In this document: positions 24,800 to 33,444 of the stretch, in pieces | How the letters are laid out: each line of letters begins with the position of its first letter | Position numbering within the stretch: the first letter of the stretch is position 1 | DNA from: Sulfuricurvum sp. | Lineage (GTDB): Bacteria > Campylobacterota > Campylobacteria > Campylobacterales > Sulfurimonadaceae | Direction of reading: 5' to 3' | Length of the DNA stretch: 42,118 bases | NCBI GenBank assembly: GCA_020721585.1 | Contig: DYMK01000006.1 | Span: 74,901 to 117,018 of the forward strand | Translations under genes and position numbers: made by a program | Notes under the pieces: model-generated | The model's input: the letters and a program-made list of their open reading frames with translations, nothing else | Databases searched by the model: none | Told to the model about the DNA's origin: nothing

Positions 24800-25609
24800 T
24801 TAAGGGTTTACCCAAAAAAAGACCCCAATGGTGACGATAATAAACTCTAATCCTAAAATGGCTAGCGTACCGATAATATTACCCATTTGACAACTGGTAC
24901 ATTGTTTATAACGACGTGCTTCATAAAGGGCATAAAAATAATAGATACCCATTAACAAAGGAACGGGTATCAGGGTAAACTTATCAATGGTAAAAAGGAG
25001 TTCATCCACAGGAGAAGCAACAAAAGGGATGATCAAAAACGTCAATGCAATCAACCCCAAAAGAATTTTGGCTCCCCGTTTAAAATAGTCCCGCACAAAC
25101 ACAGTCGGACACGATTCGCCCGCCATAAACCCTTCTTTTTCCAGCTGTTTTAATACGTCTACACGTGCATCTTTATCCATTTTATCCAGCAGCGATCCCC
25201 CAAATAAAAAATCAATCTGTTGTTGGACACGTCGAGAAAAATTACCAGAGACATTGAGATGCCCCAGTTCTCCATGACGATTTTCATATACCACCTTAAT
25301 GGTATCGTATCGCTTGATAGAGGTACTAAACCCCACGGGGAAATACGCACTGGATTCCTCTTCTAGGGTGGTTCCCTCGGTCACAATAATACGGGGATTG
25401 ATGAGTTCCAACAAACCATCGGGAGATTTTAGGATGATAGCACACGCAGGAACGGCGATTTGGATGGCAGAGAGTGCTTCCAAGCCGTGATAGTCCATTG
25501 TTTGTTGCATATTTTCCAAAAGGGTAAACAATTCATCATCAAATTTTCTAACATCCGCCGAAACGTGTTTAATGCGTTCATCAGGATAGATGATCAATTC
25601 TTTAATCAT
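24800..25609 (-). CDS. Peptide-deformylase-like protein without metal ligands, fused to a membrane domain
   Basis: A 269-aa protein. About residues 1-165 follow the peptide deformylase plan: YPDERIKHVSADVRKFD, then HGLEALSAIQIAVP where GxGLAAxQIG is expected, with Gln50 kept. EESSAYFP stands in place of EGCLS, so the metal Cys is gone. VQQQIDFLFG (128-137) replaces QHExDHLxG, so both metal His and the catalytic Glu are gone. Residues about 180-266 hold three membrane segments with a CTSC motif (237-240) between the second and third. It cannot be a deformylase; a binding or signalling role is inferred. The kinase gene follows. Confidence 0.8.
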   Translation of the reverse strand: MIKELIIYPDERIKHVSADVRKFDDELFTLLENMQQTMDYHGLEALSAIQIAVPACAIILKSPDGLLELINPRIIVTEGTTLEEESSAYFPVGFSTSIKRYDTIKVVYENRHGELGHLNVSGNFSRRVQQQIDFLFGGSLLDKMDKDARVDVLKQLEKEGFMAGESCPTVFVRDYFKRGAKILLGLIALTFLIIPFVASPVDELLFTIDKFTLIPVPLLMGIYYFYALYEARRYKQCTSCQMGNIIGTLAILGLEFIIVTIGVFFWVNP

Positions 25610-25637
25610 AGTGGAAAATCTTTCGTAGGAGATAATA

Positions 25638-25651
25638 CCCCCATAAGGGGG
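25638..25651 (-). terminator. Short GC hairpin after the small-protein gene
   Basis: A perfect CCCCC/GGGGG stem with a TTAT loop lies 9 nt past the stop of the 53-aa gene and is followed on the minus strand by TATTATCT. It is probably a (partial) terminator between the flavoprotein unit and the deformylase-like gene. Confidence 0.45.
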
Positions 25652-25659
25652 ATAGTTTG

Positions 25660-25821
25660 TTAGTGGCTTTTGCGAACAACGATCAACATTTTAATGTTGA
25701 TTATAATAAAGCGGATAAATTGCCAAATTTTACACGTACGGAAAAATTTAACAAAACTTGTAGGAACCATTGTCGTAAAACTTGCATCATACGGTTTAAC
25801 GTATTTTTCGATCTCTTTCAT
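25660..25821 (-). CDS. Small basic protein (53 aa) downstream of the SQR-type gene
   Basis: An open frame of 53 codons beginning MKEIEKYVKPYDASFTTMVP and ending with a hydrophobic, then basic tail (FIRFIIINIKMLIVVRKSH). AGGAG lies 6 nt before the ATG and the gene starts 17 bp after the flavoprotein stop. The last third (about 34-50) could insert in or lie along the membrane. Position and a strong SD argue for a real gene, perhaps helping the flavoprotein associate with the membrane. No known family recognised. Confidence 0.7.
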   Translation of the reverse strand: MKEIEKYVKPYDASFTTMVPTSFVKFFRTCKIWQFIRFIIINIKMLIVVRKSH

Positions 25822-25838
25822 GTATTTCTCCTTTATTT

Positions 25839-27308
25839 TTACTCTGGAATCAATGTCCAGCCCGGATTGAGCTTGGCTTTATAGATAAACATATGGTGTA
25901 GAATGTGTTTAATCCAGTGACCTGCAAGACCGATCTCACCAAAGGTATAATCCAAATCACGTCCAATACCAGGGTATTTTTCAAAATCGGGAACAACGGG
26001 ATAAACGGTCAATGCTGCTGCGCTACCATCAAAGAGACCTTTACCGGCTGATGCAACACACGCTGCACCCATTTCTGCCATAGATGCGTGATGCAAATGG
26101 GCACCTGACCCTTTTTTGATCAAATCACACACACTGTGCGCAACCGCTTTACCGATAATACCACTTGGCATACCGGTACGTGGAGGAGTTGGGAAAATTT
26201 GGGTTCCGTTTGGTGAACTCATTGGTTTAGAAATTGGGTGCGGAGGAGCAAACGCAATTCCTGCGGCAAATAAGTTTTTGTACGTCGGATTTTGGTACGT
26301 TTTAGGCCAGTCAGAGGCTTTCCAATTTTCGTAAGCACCAGCTGCGTAGTTTGCATCTACTTTCATAAATCCATTGGGGGCAAATACCGTTGCGGTAATG
26401 TCTTCGCCTGCTTTATCAAATGCCTTAAGACCAACACCCGCAAATGGGGGAATCAACATCGCAAAATCGAACTCTTGCTCACCCATTGAACCATCGAGAA
26501 GCTCATACGATACTTTCCCTTTTTCAACTTTGTTAACGTGTGCGCCGATCAACCATTTAACCCCACGCTCAGAATACAATGATTCTGCAAAAAGACGTGA
26601 AGAAGCGGCGTATCCACCACGTTTCATGTGCAATCCGCCAATACCGAAATCCCCAAGGAACGACTCGTTAGAGATCCATTGAAGGTCTGCCATATCACGA
26701 ACGCCTGCTTTGCGCAATTCATGTTCGATGTTGAAGATGTATTCAAATGCGGCACCTTGACACGTACACATACCATGACCCGTACCGATGAGGAATTTTT
26801 GACGCTCCCCTTTTTTCATTTTGTCGATACATTTGTGCAACTCGTGTGACGCGTGTACTGCGTGATCAGCCGTACATACCGAAACAGTAAATTCACCCAA
26901 ACCATTAGCATCACCTAAACCCGGTGTTGCTGCAAAGTTAAGTTTTGGCCCCGTAGCATTGATAAGGTAGTCGTAGCTTACCTCTTCGGTTTTGCCTACT
27001 TTACCTTGACCTGTATACTCAATGGTCACAAAAGGTTTATCGCTTGAAGCGTTTCCTTCCGGATTAAGCGTAAGTGCTTTTGCTTGTTTATAGGTAATTC
27101 CCGCTTTTTGATAAACAGGGTCAAGATCAAAAGTGACCTCTTCTTTGGTCATTTCACCAACACCTACCCAAATATTGGAAGGGATCCAGTTCCATTTTGC
27201 ATTGGGGGTAACTACAACGACCTCATGTTCTTTGCCGAGCCAATCCGCAGCGAAGGTTGCCGCAGTATGTCCAGCAACTCCGCCACCTAAAACAACTACT
27301 CTTGCCAT
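25839..27308 (-). CDS. Sulfide:quinone oxidoreductase / flavocytochrome c sulfide dehydrogenase-type flavoprotein
   Basis: A 489-aa FAD-dependent oxidoreductase. The N-terminal dinucleotide-binding motif is VVVLGGGVAGHTAA, and WNWIPSNIWVGVG is typical of SQR-like enzymes. Candidate redox cysteines include Cys145, Cys160, Cys181/Cys183 (GMCTCQGAAFEY) and one in MGAACVASAG. The C-terminus (about 460-489: GHWIKHILHHMFIYKAKLNPGW) looks like an amphipathic membrane anchor, as in SQR. Oxidation of sulfide with electron transfer to quinone is inferred; the SQR type is not settled. SD GGGAG precedes the ATG and a TATAAT box lies upstream. Confidence 0.85.
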   Translation of the reverse strand: MARVVVLGGGVAGHTAATFAADWLGKEHEVVVVTPNAKWNWIPSNIWVGVGEMTKEEVTFDLDPVYQKAGITYKQAKALTLNPEGNASSDKPFVTIEYTGQGKVGKTEEVSYDYLINATGPKLNFAATPGLGDANGLGEFTVSVCTADHAVHASHELHKCIDKMKKGERQKFLIGTGHGMCTCQGAAFEYIFNIEHELRKAGVRDMADLQWISNESFLGDFGIGGLHMKRGGYAASSRLFAESLYSERGVKWLIGAHVNKVEKGKVSYELLDGSMGEQEFDFAMLIPPFAGVGLKAFDKAGEDITATVFAPNGFMKVDANYAAGAYENWKASDWPKTYQNPTYKNLFAAGIAFAPPHPISKPMSSPNGTQIFPTPPRTGMPSGIIGKAVAHSVCDLIKKGSGAHLHHASMAEMGAACVASAGKGLFDGSAAALTVYPVVPDFEKYPGIGRDLDYTFGEIGLAGHWIKHILHHMFIYKAKLNPGWTLIPE

Positions 27309-27343
27309 ACTTTCTCCCTATAACTCAAATTCCATAGAATGCG

Positions 27344-27349
27344 ATTATA
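27344..27349 (-). promoter_or_regulatory. Candidate -10 box of the SQR-type gene
   Basis: Minus-strand TATAAT lies 35 nt before the ATG. The -35 region is not clear. The rest of the 255-bp gap to pepN is AT-rich with no gene seen. Confidence 0.45.
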
Positions 27350-27536
27350 ATCCTATTGCGTCACAATCTTATCACATACTTACTTGAATCCCAATATTTT
27401 TTGGGAAAAGACCAATCCAATGAGATGGTGTTACTTTTTTTCCCATACTAATATCAAAAATATACCATTCTTTTAAAAAACACGCACCCTATTTTTTTAG
27501 ACTATAAATAAATATTATTTAAGTGGAAAAATATAT

Positions 27537-27558
27537 CTATTATAATATCCTATAATAG
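27537..27558. repeat. Perfect 8-bp AT-rich inverted repeat
   Basis: CTATTATA (27537-27544) and TATAATAG (27551-27558) are separated by 6 nt, just beyond the pepN stop. It is followed on the plus strand by TCTTTTT. It could be an operator or a weak hairpin. Confidence 0.5.
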
Positions 27559-27563
27559 TCTTT

Positions 27564-30161
27564 TTACGCCCTTAGGATTTTTTCCATAATTTCATACACA
27601 TTATTAGAAAGGTTCGGATGATTTTTTATCCGCTGTAGCTCTTTACCCATTAACCCTTTTTGGTGGGGGTTTAACCGTCCATAGTGTTTAAACGCCCCAG
27701 CCAATCCTGAAGCGATTTGAGGATTGAGTCCATCGATTTGGATTACTTTGTCCGCCATAAAAGCAAAGCCTTCTCCCAAATCATCGTAAAATGCGACCGA
27801 ATTGCGGGCAAAGGTTCCATATAAGGCGCGGACAAGATTGGGAATTTTAGGATCAAAGAGACGATCCTCTTGCAACGCTTTGACCCGCTGTAATGTCCCC
27901 TCACGCGCAGAAGCAGCACAGAGGGCAAAATATTTGGTCATCACCAACGTCTCATGTGCATAGCGTTGGTAAAAATCGTCCAATGCTTCGCCAGAAAGAT
28001 GGGGGGCATACTGCTCTAACAGTCCCAATGCCACCAAGCGGGTGGTCATGTTTTTGGATTCGTAATAGACATCACGGCACATCAATGCCATGGATTCCTC
28101 CTCCAAACGCATCAAAAGTCCCAAATAACGGTGCAATAATCCCCGTTTACCCATACTGACTGCATCAATCGCCGAATTTTTAGGGTCATAAAGCGTCTCT
28201 AATTGCCCAATCAAAATCGGTTTAAACGCTTCGGCTAAGGCTTTTTTGAGGGTTTCGAGTGCCGTATGGATCGCACCAATGTTCAAAATGCTTTGCCGTT
28301 GCATCAACGTCTCAAGGGTCGGAAGGGCGAGTAATTCCCCTTTAAAGAGGGGTTCCAAACAGGTATCGTCTATAATTTTTCCATACGCTTGGATAAACGC
28401 TGGATTAATGGATTCACCTTCCATCATCCTTTCGATGGTTTGAATGCCAAACGCTTGAGAAGCTTCATACGCAACAAATCCATCGCTATCGTTGGCCATC
28501 AAAAAAGGGTAATCCAACGCTTCACACGCAACGATAATGGGGGCAGAAAAATGGCGATTAAGGGAGAGTTTTACGGGAGAAGGAATGTTTTCAAACACAT
28601 GATGGGATACCGTTTCACTAACCCATAACGTTGTTCCATTCAAAAGCGTGCTGTTTGTTACCAAAGGTAGCTCTTCCCCTTTTTCACTCACCAATGCCAA
28701 TGTGAAGGGGAAGGCGTAGGGGAGTTGTTCTTCACCACGGGTATTGAGGGGAATTTTTTGTTCCAAGGTAAGGGTTAAAGTGTGGTGATGGGGATCGTAT
28801 TCACTCGAAACACGAAGCGTCGGGGTACGCTCTTGGCTATACCACCGTTTAAATTGGGTCAAATCAAGGGGACTTTGGGTCTGCATCGCCCATAAAAAAT
28901 CGTCCGTCCCCACCGCTTGACCATCGAAAGTCTCAAAATAGGTATCCATCGCACGACGAAATTTCTCTTCACCCAACAAGGTGTGCAGCATTCGTATCAC
29001 TTCTGCACCTTTTTCGTAGACCGTTGCGGTGTAAAAATTGTTGATCTCAATAAAATGATCCGGTTTGATCGGATGCGCGGTGGGGCCTGCATCTTCGACA
29101 AACTGCCGTTGGCGTAATGCTCGGACATCGTCTATACGTTGAGTGAGGGGGCTGTTCATGTCGGCACTAAAACATTGATCCCGAAAGACCGTCAATCCCT
29201 CTTTGAGGGTCAGTTCAAACCAGTTACGGCACGTAATGCGATTGCCCGTCCAGTTGTGAAAATACTCATGGGCAATGACACTCTCAATCCCCATAAAATC
29301 GGTATCGGTCGCACGGGTCTCATCGGCAAGGACGTAGTGGGCATTAAAGATATTTAACCCCTTATTCTCCATCGCCCCCATATTGAAACTCTCCACCGCA
29401 ACGATGTTGTAGACGCTTAAATCATACTCGCGACCGTACGTCACTTCATCCCATTCCATCGCTTTTTTCAAACTGTGCATCGCATGGTGACATTGCGCTT
29501 CATTTCCATGGTCACAATAGATTGCCAATTCAACCTTTTTTCCACTCATGGTCGTAAAGGCATCGTGAATGCTCCCTAAATCTCCCGCGACCAACGCAAA
29601 CAAATAGCACGGTTTGGGGATCGGGTCTTCCCATATCGCGACGTGCTTCCCATTCTCCAAAGTAGCAGTACCGATAAGATTCCCATTGCTAAGCAACACA
29701 GGAGCAAGCGTTTTATTGGCAATAATCTTGGTCGTAAAGCGGGTCATCACATCGGGACGATCGATAAAATAGGTGATGCGACGAAATCCGTGCGGTTCGT
29801 TTTGGGTACACCAAATACCGCCTGAGCGATACAACCCCTCCAACGCGGTATTTTCATCAGGATAGATACGGTTGATAATACGGATGCGTGCGCTATTGGC
29901 ATCCAAAGGAAGCAGCAACGCATCATCGACCAGAACATACTCGTTTTCATCCAATAGGATGTCATTGAGCCACACTAACTCTAAATCTAACCCCTCTCCG
30001 TCCAAACGAAGGGTTTGTGCGTGAGGATTTTGTCGTCGGATCTCCATCACATTTTCCACACGGGTGGAGGAAGTCTCAATAATAAACTCCAACGAACACT
30101 GCTCAATCGTATAGTCACTGGGCTGATAGTCACATAAGTAGGTGGTTTTTGGGTGGTTCAT
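27564..30161 (-). CDS. pepN: Aminopeptidase N (M1 zinc metallopeptidase)
   Basis: A full-length 865-aa cytoplasmic aminopeptidase. It has the substrate-binding GAMEN (262-266) and zinc site HEYFH (His298, Glu299, His302) with Glu321 in LKEGLTVF. The N-terminal beta domain and C-terminal helical superhelix match the PepN subgroup found in Proteobacteria (PF11940/DUF3458 type C-terminus). It degrades peptides from their N-terminus. It stands alone between two strand changes. Confidence 0.95.
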   Translation of the reverse strand: MNHPKTTYLCDYQPSDYTIEQCSLEFIIETSSTRVENVMEIRRQNPHAQTLRLDGEGLDLELVWLNDILLDENEYVLVDDALLLPLDANSARIRIINRIYPDENTALEGLYRSGGIWCTQNEPHGFRRITYFIDRPDVMTRFTTKIIANKTLAPVLLSNGNLIGTATLENGKHVAIWEDPIPKPCYLFALVAGDLGSIHDAFTTMSGKKVELAIYCDHGNEAQCHHAMHSLKKAMEWDEVTYGREYDLSVYNIVAVESFNMGAMENKGLNIFNAHYVLADETRATDTDFMGIESVIAHEYFHNWTGNRITCRNWFELTLKEGLTVFRDQCFSADMNSPLTQRIDDVRALRQRQFVEDAGPTAHPIKPDHFIEINNFYTATVYEKGAEVIRMLHTLLGEEKFRRAMDTYFETFDGQAVGTDDFLWAMQTQSPLDLTQFKRWYSQERTPTLRVSSEYDPHHHTLTLTLEQKIPLNTRGEEQLPYAFPFTLALVSEKGEELPLVTNSTLLNGTTLWVSETVSHHVFENIPSPVKLSLNRHFSAPIIVACEALDYPFLMANDSDGFVAYEASQAFGIQTIERMMEGESINPAFIQAYGKIIDDTCLEPLFKGELLALPTLETLMQRQSILNIGAIHTALETLKKALAEAFKPILIGQLETLYDPKNSAIDAVSMGKRGLLHRYLGLLMRLEEESMALMCRDVYYESKNMTTRLVALGLLEQYAPHLSGEALDDFYQRYAHETLVMTKYFALCAASAREGTLQRVKALQEDRLFDPKIPNLVRALYGTFARNSVAFYDDLGEGFAFMADKVIQIDGLNPQIASGLAGAFKHYGRLNPHQKGLMGKELQRIKNHPNLSNNVYEIMEKILRA

Positions 30162-30274
30162 GGGTACTCATTTTTGGTTTTTGACATCATATACTAAAAT
30201 GGGGGATATTCCCAACCCTTTAAGAATAATTGGAGTACCATAATCGTACCGATAGGATAAAGGAGAGAGAGGAT

Positions 30275-30616
30275 ATGCAAGAGGGTGGAATGATTACGGT
30301 GTTTTTGGGCATCATGGCAGTGTGTATGGTCATTATGACCATTATTGTGGTAATCGTTGGGTTGAAAGTTCACAAAACCATGAACCAGCTTCAAACGTTT
30401 GTCAAGCATACCGAAAAAGAGTTGACCCTTTTCTTTGCCAAAGCGGTGCTAAGTTTACATGAACTGCACCAATTGACCCGTTATCTCCATACACAAACCA
30501 AAGCATTGACCCTTAAAGCCTCCAATGGAATTGCCAAAGTGACGTTAGCGTCCCTTTTGGTGAGTGTCGTATCGGCAATACTCAAAAAATCCCATCCATC
30601 AAAGGACAAATCATGA
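30275..30616 (+). CDS. Small membrane-anchored protein (DUF948-like)
   Basis: A protein of about 113 aa with one strong N-terminal membrane helix (ITVFLGIMAVCMVIMTIIVVIVGL, about 7-30). A helical cytoplasmic part follows, with VHKTMNQLQTFVKHTEKEL, resembling DUF948 proteins. A second Ala/Val/Leu stretch (about 86-103) lies near the basic C-terminus. The ATG at 30275 is chosen because AGGAGAGAGAGG precedes it; an upstream in-frame ATG at 30230 lacks this. It is coupled by ATGA overlap to the next gene, a common pairing of DUF948- and YtxH-like proteins. Confidence 0.7.
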   Translation: MQEGGMITVFLGIMAVCMVIMTIIVVIVGLKVHKTMNQLQTFVKHTEKELTLFFAKAVLSLHELHQLTRYLHTQTKALTLKASNGIAKVTLASLLVSVVSAILKKSHPSKDKS

Positions 30617-30921
30617 ATCAAAACAATGGACTAAGTTTACTCGTAGGGGTGTTATTGGGGGGAGTGGCAACCTATTTTGCCATTAAACATCAAGATGACA
30701 TTATGGACAAAATTAGTGATCTTGAAGAGAGTATGACCTTTGACCGTCATGAACTCATCGAAAGTGCCAAAGAGAAACTCGAAGCCCTAACCGCCACCGC
30801 GCAAGCAACGTTTCAAAAATACGCTCATGGTAGCGGTGAGAAGCCCGTTGATGATATGAAGACCATCATGGAAGAGCTTCATCGTCTTCAAGCGGAAGTC
30901 AATTCTCTCAAAGGATATTAA
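30613..30921 (+). CDS. YtxH-like small envelope protein
   Basis: A 102-aa protein with an N-terminal Gly-rich membrane helix (LSLLVGVLLGGVATYFAI, about 8-25) and a charged helical tail (LEESMTFDRHELIESAKEKLEAL) typical of YtxH-like proteins. These are often linked to envelope stress in other bacteria. It overlaps the previous gene by 4 nt and its end is 6 bp from the convergent exporter gene. Confidence 0.7.
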   Translation: MNQNNGLSLLVGVLLGGVATYFAIKHQDDIMDKISDLEESMTFDRHELIESAKEKLEALTATAQATFQKYAHGSGEKPVDDMKTIMEELHRLQAEVNSLKGY

Positions 30922-30927
30922 AAAACC

Positions 30928-31992
30928 CTATCGCCCTCGGGGATGGTGCCGTCGTAATACCCGTAAAAGGGTAACGACAAAAGCGACGATGGCAGGGCCT
31001 AAAATAAATCCCCAGAATCCAAACGTCGTCAATCCCGCTAAAATCGCGAAAAACAGCAAAAATTCATTAATCTCTTTACGACCTTGATTGAGAAGATGAT
31101 TGAGTTTTTGCAAAATAATTAACCGAACAATGTTATCAATAAAAAACGACAACATCCCCCACGAATAAAAAGCAATAATCATCGCATTGGCACCATTGCC
31201 TTTGAAAAATTCGTTCAGCGCAATGGGAATCCAAATCAGAGCCGTCCCAATTAAGGGGATGACCGAAGCACCCGCCACCATTAATCCCAACAACCACGGA
31301 TCATACCCATCAAAAAAACTAATAAAAATTCCAAACGCAATCCCCTGCGTAATCGCCACCCCTAAAAGGGTATACAACCCTGTCGCGGTCGTAGAGATCA
31401 TATCAAGCAAAAATTCGGAGCGAACGCACCGTTTGAGGGGAATAATGGGGGAGAGGGAAAGCATAAGATCGCGTTGATACCACGAAAGAAAAAAGAAGAA
31501 AAAGACAATAATCACCATATTGCCCAATGCCCCCATCAATCCAAGCACCCCATCCCCTACACTCATCGCTGCGGTGGAGACGATTTTTTCTTGGTTTTCA
31601 AGGAGTTTTTGGGTGAGGGTCGCCACGGGTTTTTCAATGGAGCTGGGAAGCGTTGGGATCAACGAAAGAAGATGCGTCGCTTGGTGATAGTACGTTTTTC
31701 CCATCTGGAGAATTTCAGCCGGGTGCGAGATGAGATAGCTGATAAAAAAGAGGATAGGGACAAATAAAATCGTAATGAGCAAAAGGGTCATCGCCGTAGC
31801 GGTAATCCAATGCGACCGTTTTGCCAAATGGGGATAGTGTTTAATCCGCCGTTCAAACGCGACATGGATCGGGGTAAACGCAATCACCAATAACAAGGCG
31901 ACAAAAAAACTTTTAAGAAACGGAAAAAAAAGCCATAAAAATAATCCAAAGGCAAGGAAAATAAGGGTTCGGACAAAAGAGTTTGCGTGCAT
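30928..31992 (-). CDS. AI-2E family (PerM/YdiK-type) membrane transporter
   Basis: A 354-aa polytopic membrane protein of the AI-2E/UPF0118 family. Two N-terminal hydrophobic helices (IFLAFGLFLWLFFPFLKSFFVALLLVI region) precede a large soluble loop. Further helices include MVIIVFFFFFLSW, and the C-terminal block VIPLIGTALIWIPIAL and FGFWGFILGPAIVAFV carries the family signature. The substrate is unknown. Family members range from signal exporters to Na+/H+ antiporters. Confidence 0.88.
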   Translation of the reverse strand: MHANSFVRTLIFLAFGLFLWLFFPFLKSFFVALLLVIAFTPIHVAFERRIKHYPHLAKRSHWITATAMTLLLITILFVPILFFISYLISHPAEILQMGKTYYHQATHLLSLIPTLPSSIEKPVATLTQKLLENQEKIVSTAAMSVGDGVLGLMGALGNMVIIVFFFFFLSWYQRDLMLSLSPIIPLKRCVRSEFLLDMISTTATGLYTLLGVAITQGIAFGIFISFFDGYDPWLLGLMVAGASVIPLIGTALIWIPIALNEFFKGNGANAMIIAFYSWGMLSFFIDNIVRLIILQKLNHLLNQGRKEINEFLLFFAILAGLTTFGFWGFILGPAIVAFVVTLLRVLRRHHPRGR

Positions 31993-32007
31993 ACTGTGAC
32001 CTCTTGG

Positions 32008-33444
32008 TTAATTATTGTGGGTATAAATCAATGTTTCGATCATCTTTTGGTTCATAGGTGAAGCGTATAATACCCCTTGGATGGTATCGCATCCCATCTC
32101 CCATAAAGCATGGGAAACTTTGGTGCTTTCAACCCCCTCTATGGTCACTTTTAACCCTAAGCTTTTTGCCATTGCAATGGTCGCTTTGACAAATCGGTGA
32201 CACTTTTCATTCTCAATCTCGGTGACATATTCATCCCAATGGACGATAAAAGAGTGGTCAATTTTGATCTCATACACGGGGAGTTGGGAAAGATAGACCA
32301 GTGATGACCGACCCGTTCCAAAATCATCCAATGCAAACCGAACCCCCAATGCGGTAAATTTTTCCATAATAGCGATTTTAACATGAATGTCAACCAACTC
32401 AATGCTTTCGGTAATTTCAAAAATTAAGCGCGATAAATTTGCTCCACTGTGACGCAAAATCTCCTCAATTTTTTCAACAAATGTGGGATGGCGCAACCAT
32501 GCAGGATTAATATTGATCGAAATATCCATGGTCGAGAGGAGAGGATTTTTTTCCCACGCTTTAAGGGTTTTACACACTTCAATAAGGACTTTTTCGGAAA
32601 CAATGCTGATCAAATTACGCTTTTCGCACAATGGGATGTATTGATTGGGGCAAATCAAATCCCCCTCAGGGTCTTGAATGCGCACCAACGCTTCAACTCC
32701 CATGATCACCCCGTGTTGAGAGAGTTTGGGTTGATAATGGAGGATAAATGTATCGTTTTTAATGGCATCTCGAATCTTTTGTTCGATGACAATTTGCTCT
32801 TCCAAACGTGCTTTAATCGCATCATCGAAAAAAACCACCTGATCTTTCCCTTTTTTCTTCGCTTCATACATCGCTACATCGGCATGACGGATGAGTTCCT
32901 CTACCGAAGCGGTACTGTTCGATCCAAACAAAACGACCCCGATGCTCCCTGAGACAAAAAAGGTATTACCACTGACGTGATAGGTGTGTTTGGCACACGC
33001 CAGAATTTTTTGGCACAAATCAGAGACCACCGTAATGGCTTGATCGACATTGCTGGTGATCCGCTCGATGAGTAACACAAACTCATCCCCCCCAAAACGG
33101 GCAAAAACATCCTCTTTCCGGATATTGGCGGTAACCGATGAAGCAACATCGCACAACAATCGATCCCCCTCATCATGCCCAATGGTGTCGTTGACCTGTT
33201 TAAAATTGTCCAGATCCATAAACAACACGGCAGTATGTCCCCCATGCCGTTTTACCACCGAAAGGGCGCGCGCTAAATTTTCTTCAAAGACGGCACGATT
33301 GACCAATCCGGTCAAAGGATCATGAGAGGCAGCGTATTGGGTCTCTTCGAGCATTTGACGGTTAATGTCGTACAAATAGTCGTATCGGGTCGATATTTCA
33401 TCGAGCAAATTGCGAAGGAGTTGAATTTTAATGGCGCTGTTCAT
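32008..33444 (-). CDS. GGDEF-EAL c-di-GMP protein coupled to a FIST sensor
   Basis: A 478-aa protein with an intact GGDEF motif (118-122, ARFGGDEFVLL) and SHDPLTGLVNR at its start. The EAL domain is also apparently intact, with GVEALVRIQ (251-253), ININPAWLRH, EITES and the DDFGTG loop. It has no transmembrane segment or own sensor domain beyond a short N-terminal helix. It overlaps the upstream FIST gene by 4 nt (ATGA), so the FIST protein is the probable sensory partner. Whether it makes or breaks c-di-GMP is not decidable from sequence. Confidence 0.92.
   Translation of the reverse strand: MNSAIKIQLLRNLLDEISTRYDYLYDINRQMLEETQYAASHDPLTGLVNRAVFEENLARALSVVKRHGGHTAVLFMDLDNFKQVNDTIGHDEGDRLLCDVASSVTANIRKEDVFARFGGDEFVLLIERITSNVDQAITVVSDLCQKILACAKHTYHVSGNTFFVSGSIGVVLFGSNSTASVEELIRHADVAMYEAKKKGKDQVVFFDDAIKARLEEQIVIEQKIRDAIKNDTFILHYQPKLSQHGVIMGVEALVRIQDPEGDLICPNQYIPLCEKRNLISIVSEKVLIEVCKTLKAWEKNPLLSTMDISININPAWLRHPTFVEKIEEILRHSGANLSRLIFEITESIELVDIHVKIAIMEKFTALGVRFALDDFGTGRSSLVYLSQLPVYEIKIDHSFIVHWDEYVTEIENEKCHRFVKATIAMAKSLGLKVTIEGVESTKVSHALWEMGCDTIQGVLYASPMNQKMIETLIYTHNN

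Noticed and set aside
25657-25884. Plus-strand frames across 25657-25884
   Set aside because: They are antisense to the 53-aa gene, which has a strong SD and fits the operon.
27309-27563. Possible small gene in the AT-rich gap before the SQR-type gene
   Set aside because: No frame with an SD and sensible codon content was seen; only a TATAAT box and an AT-rich inverted repeat.
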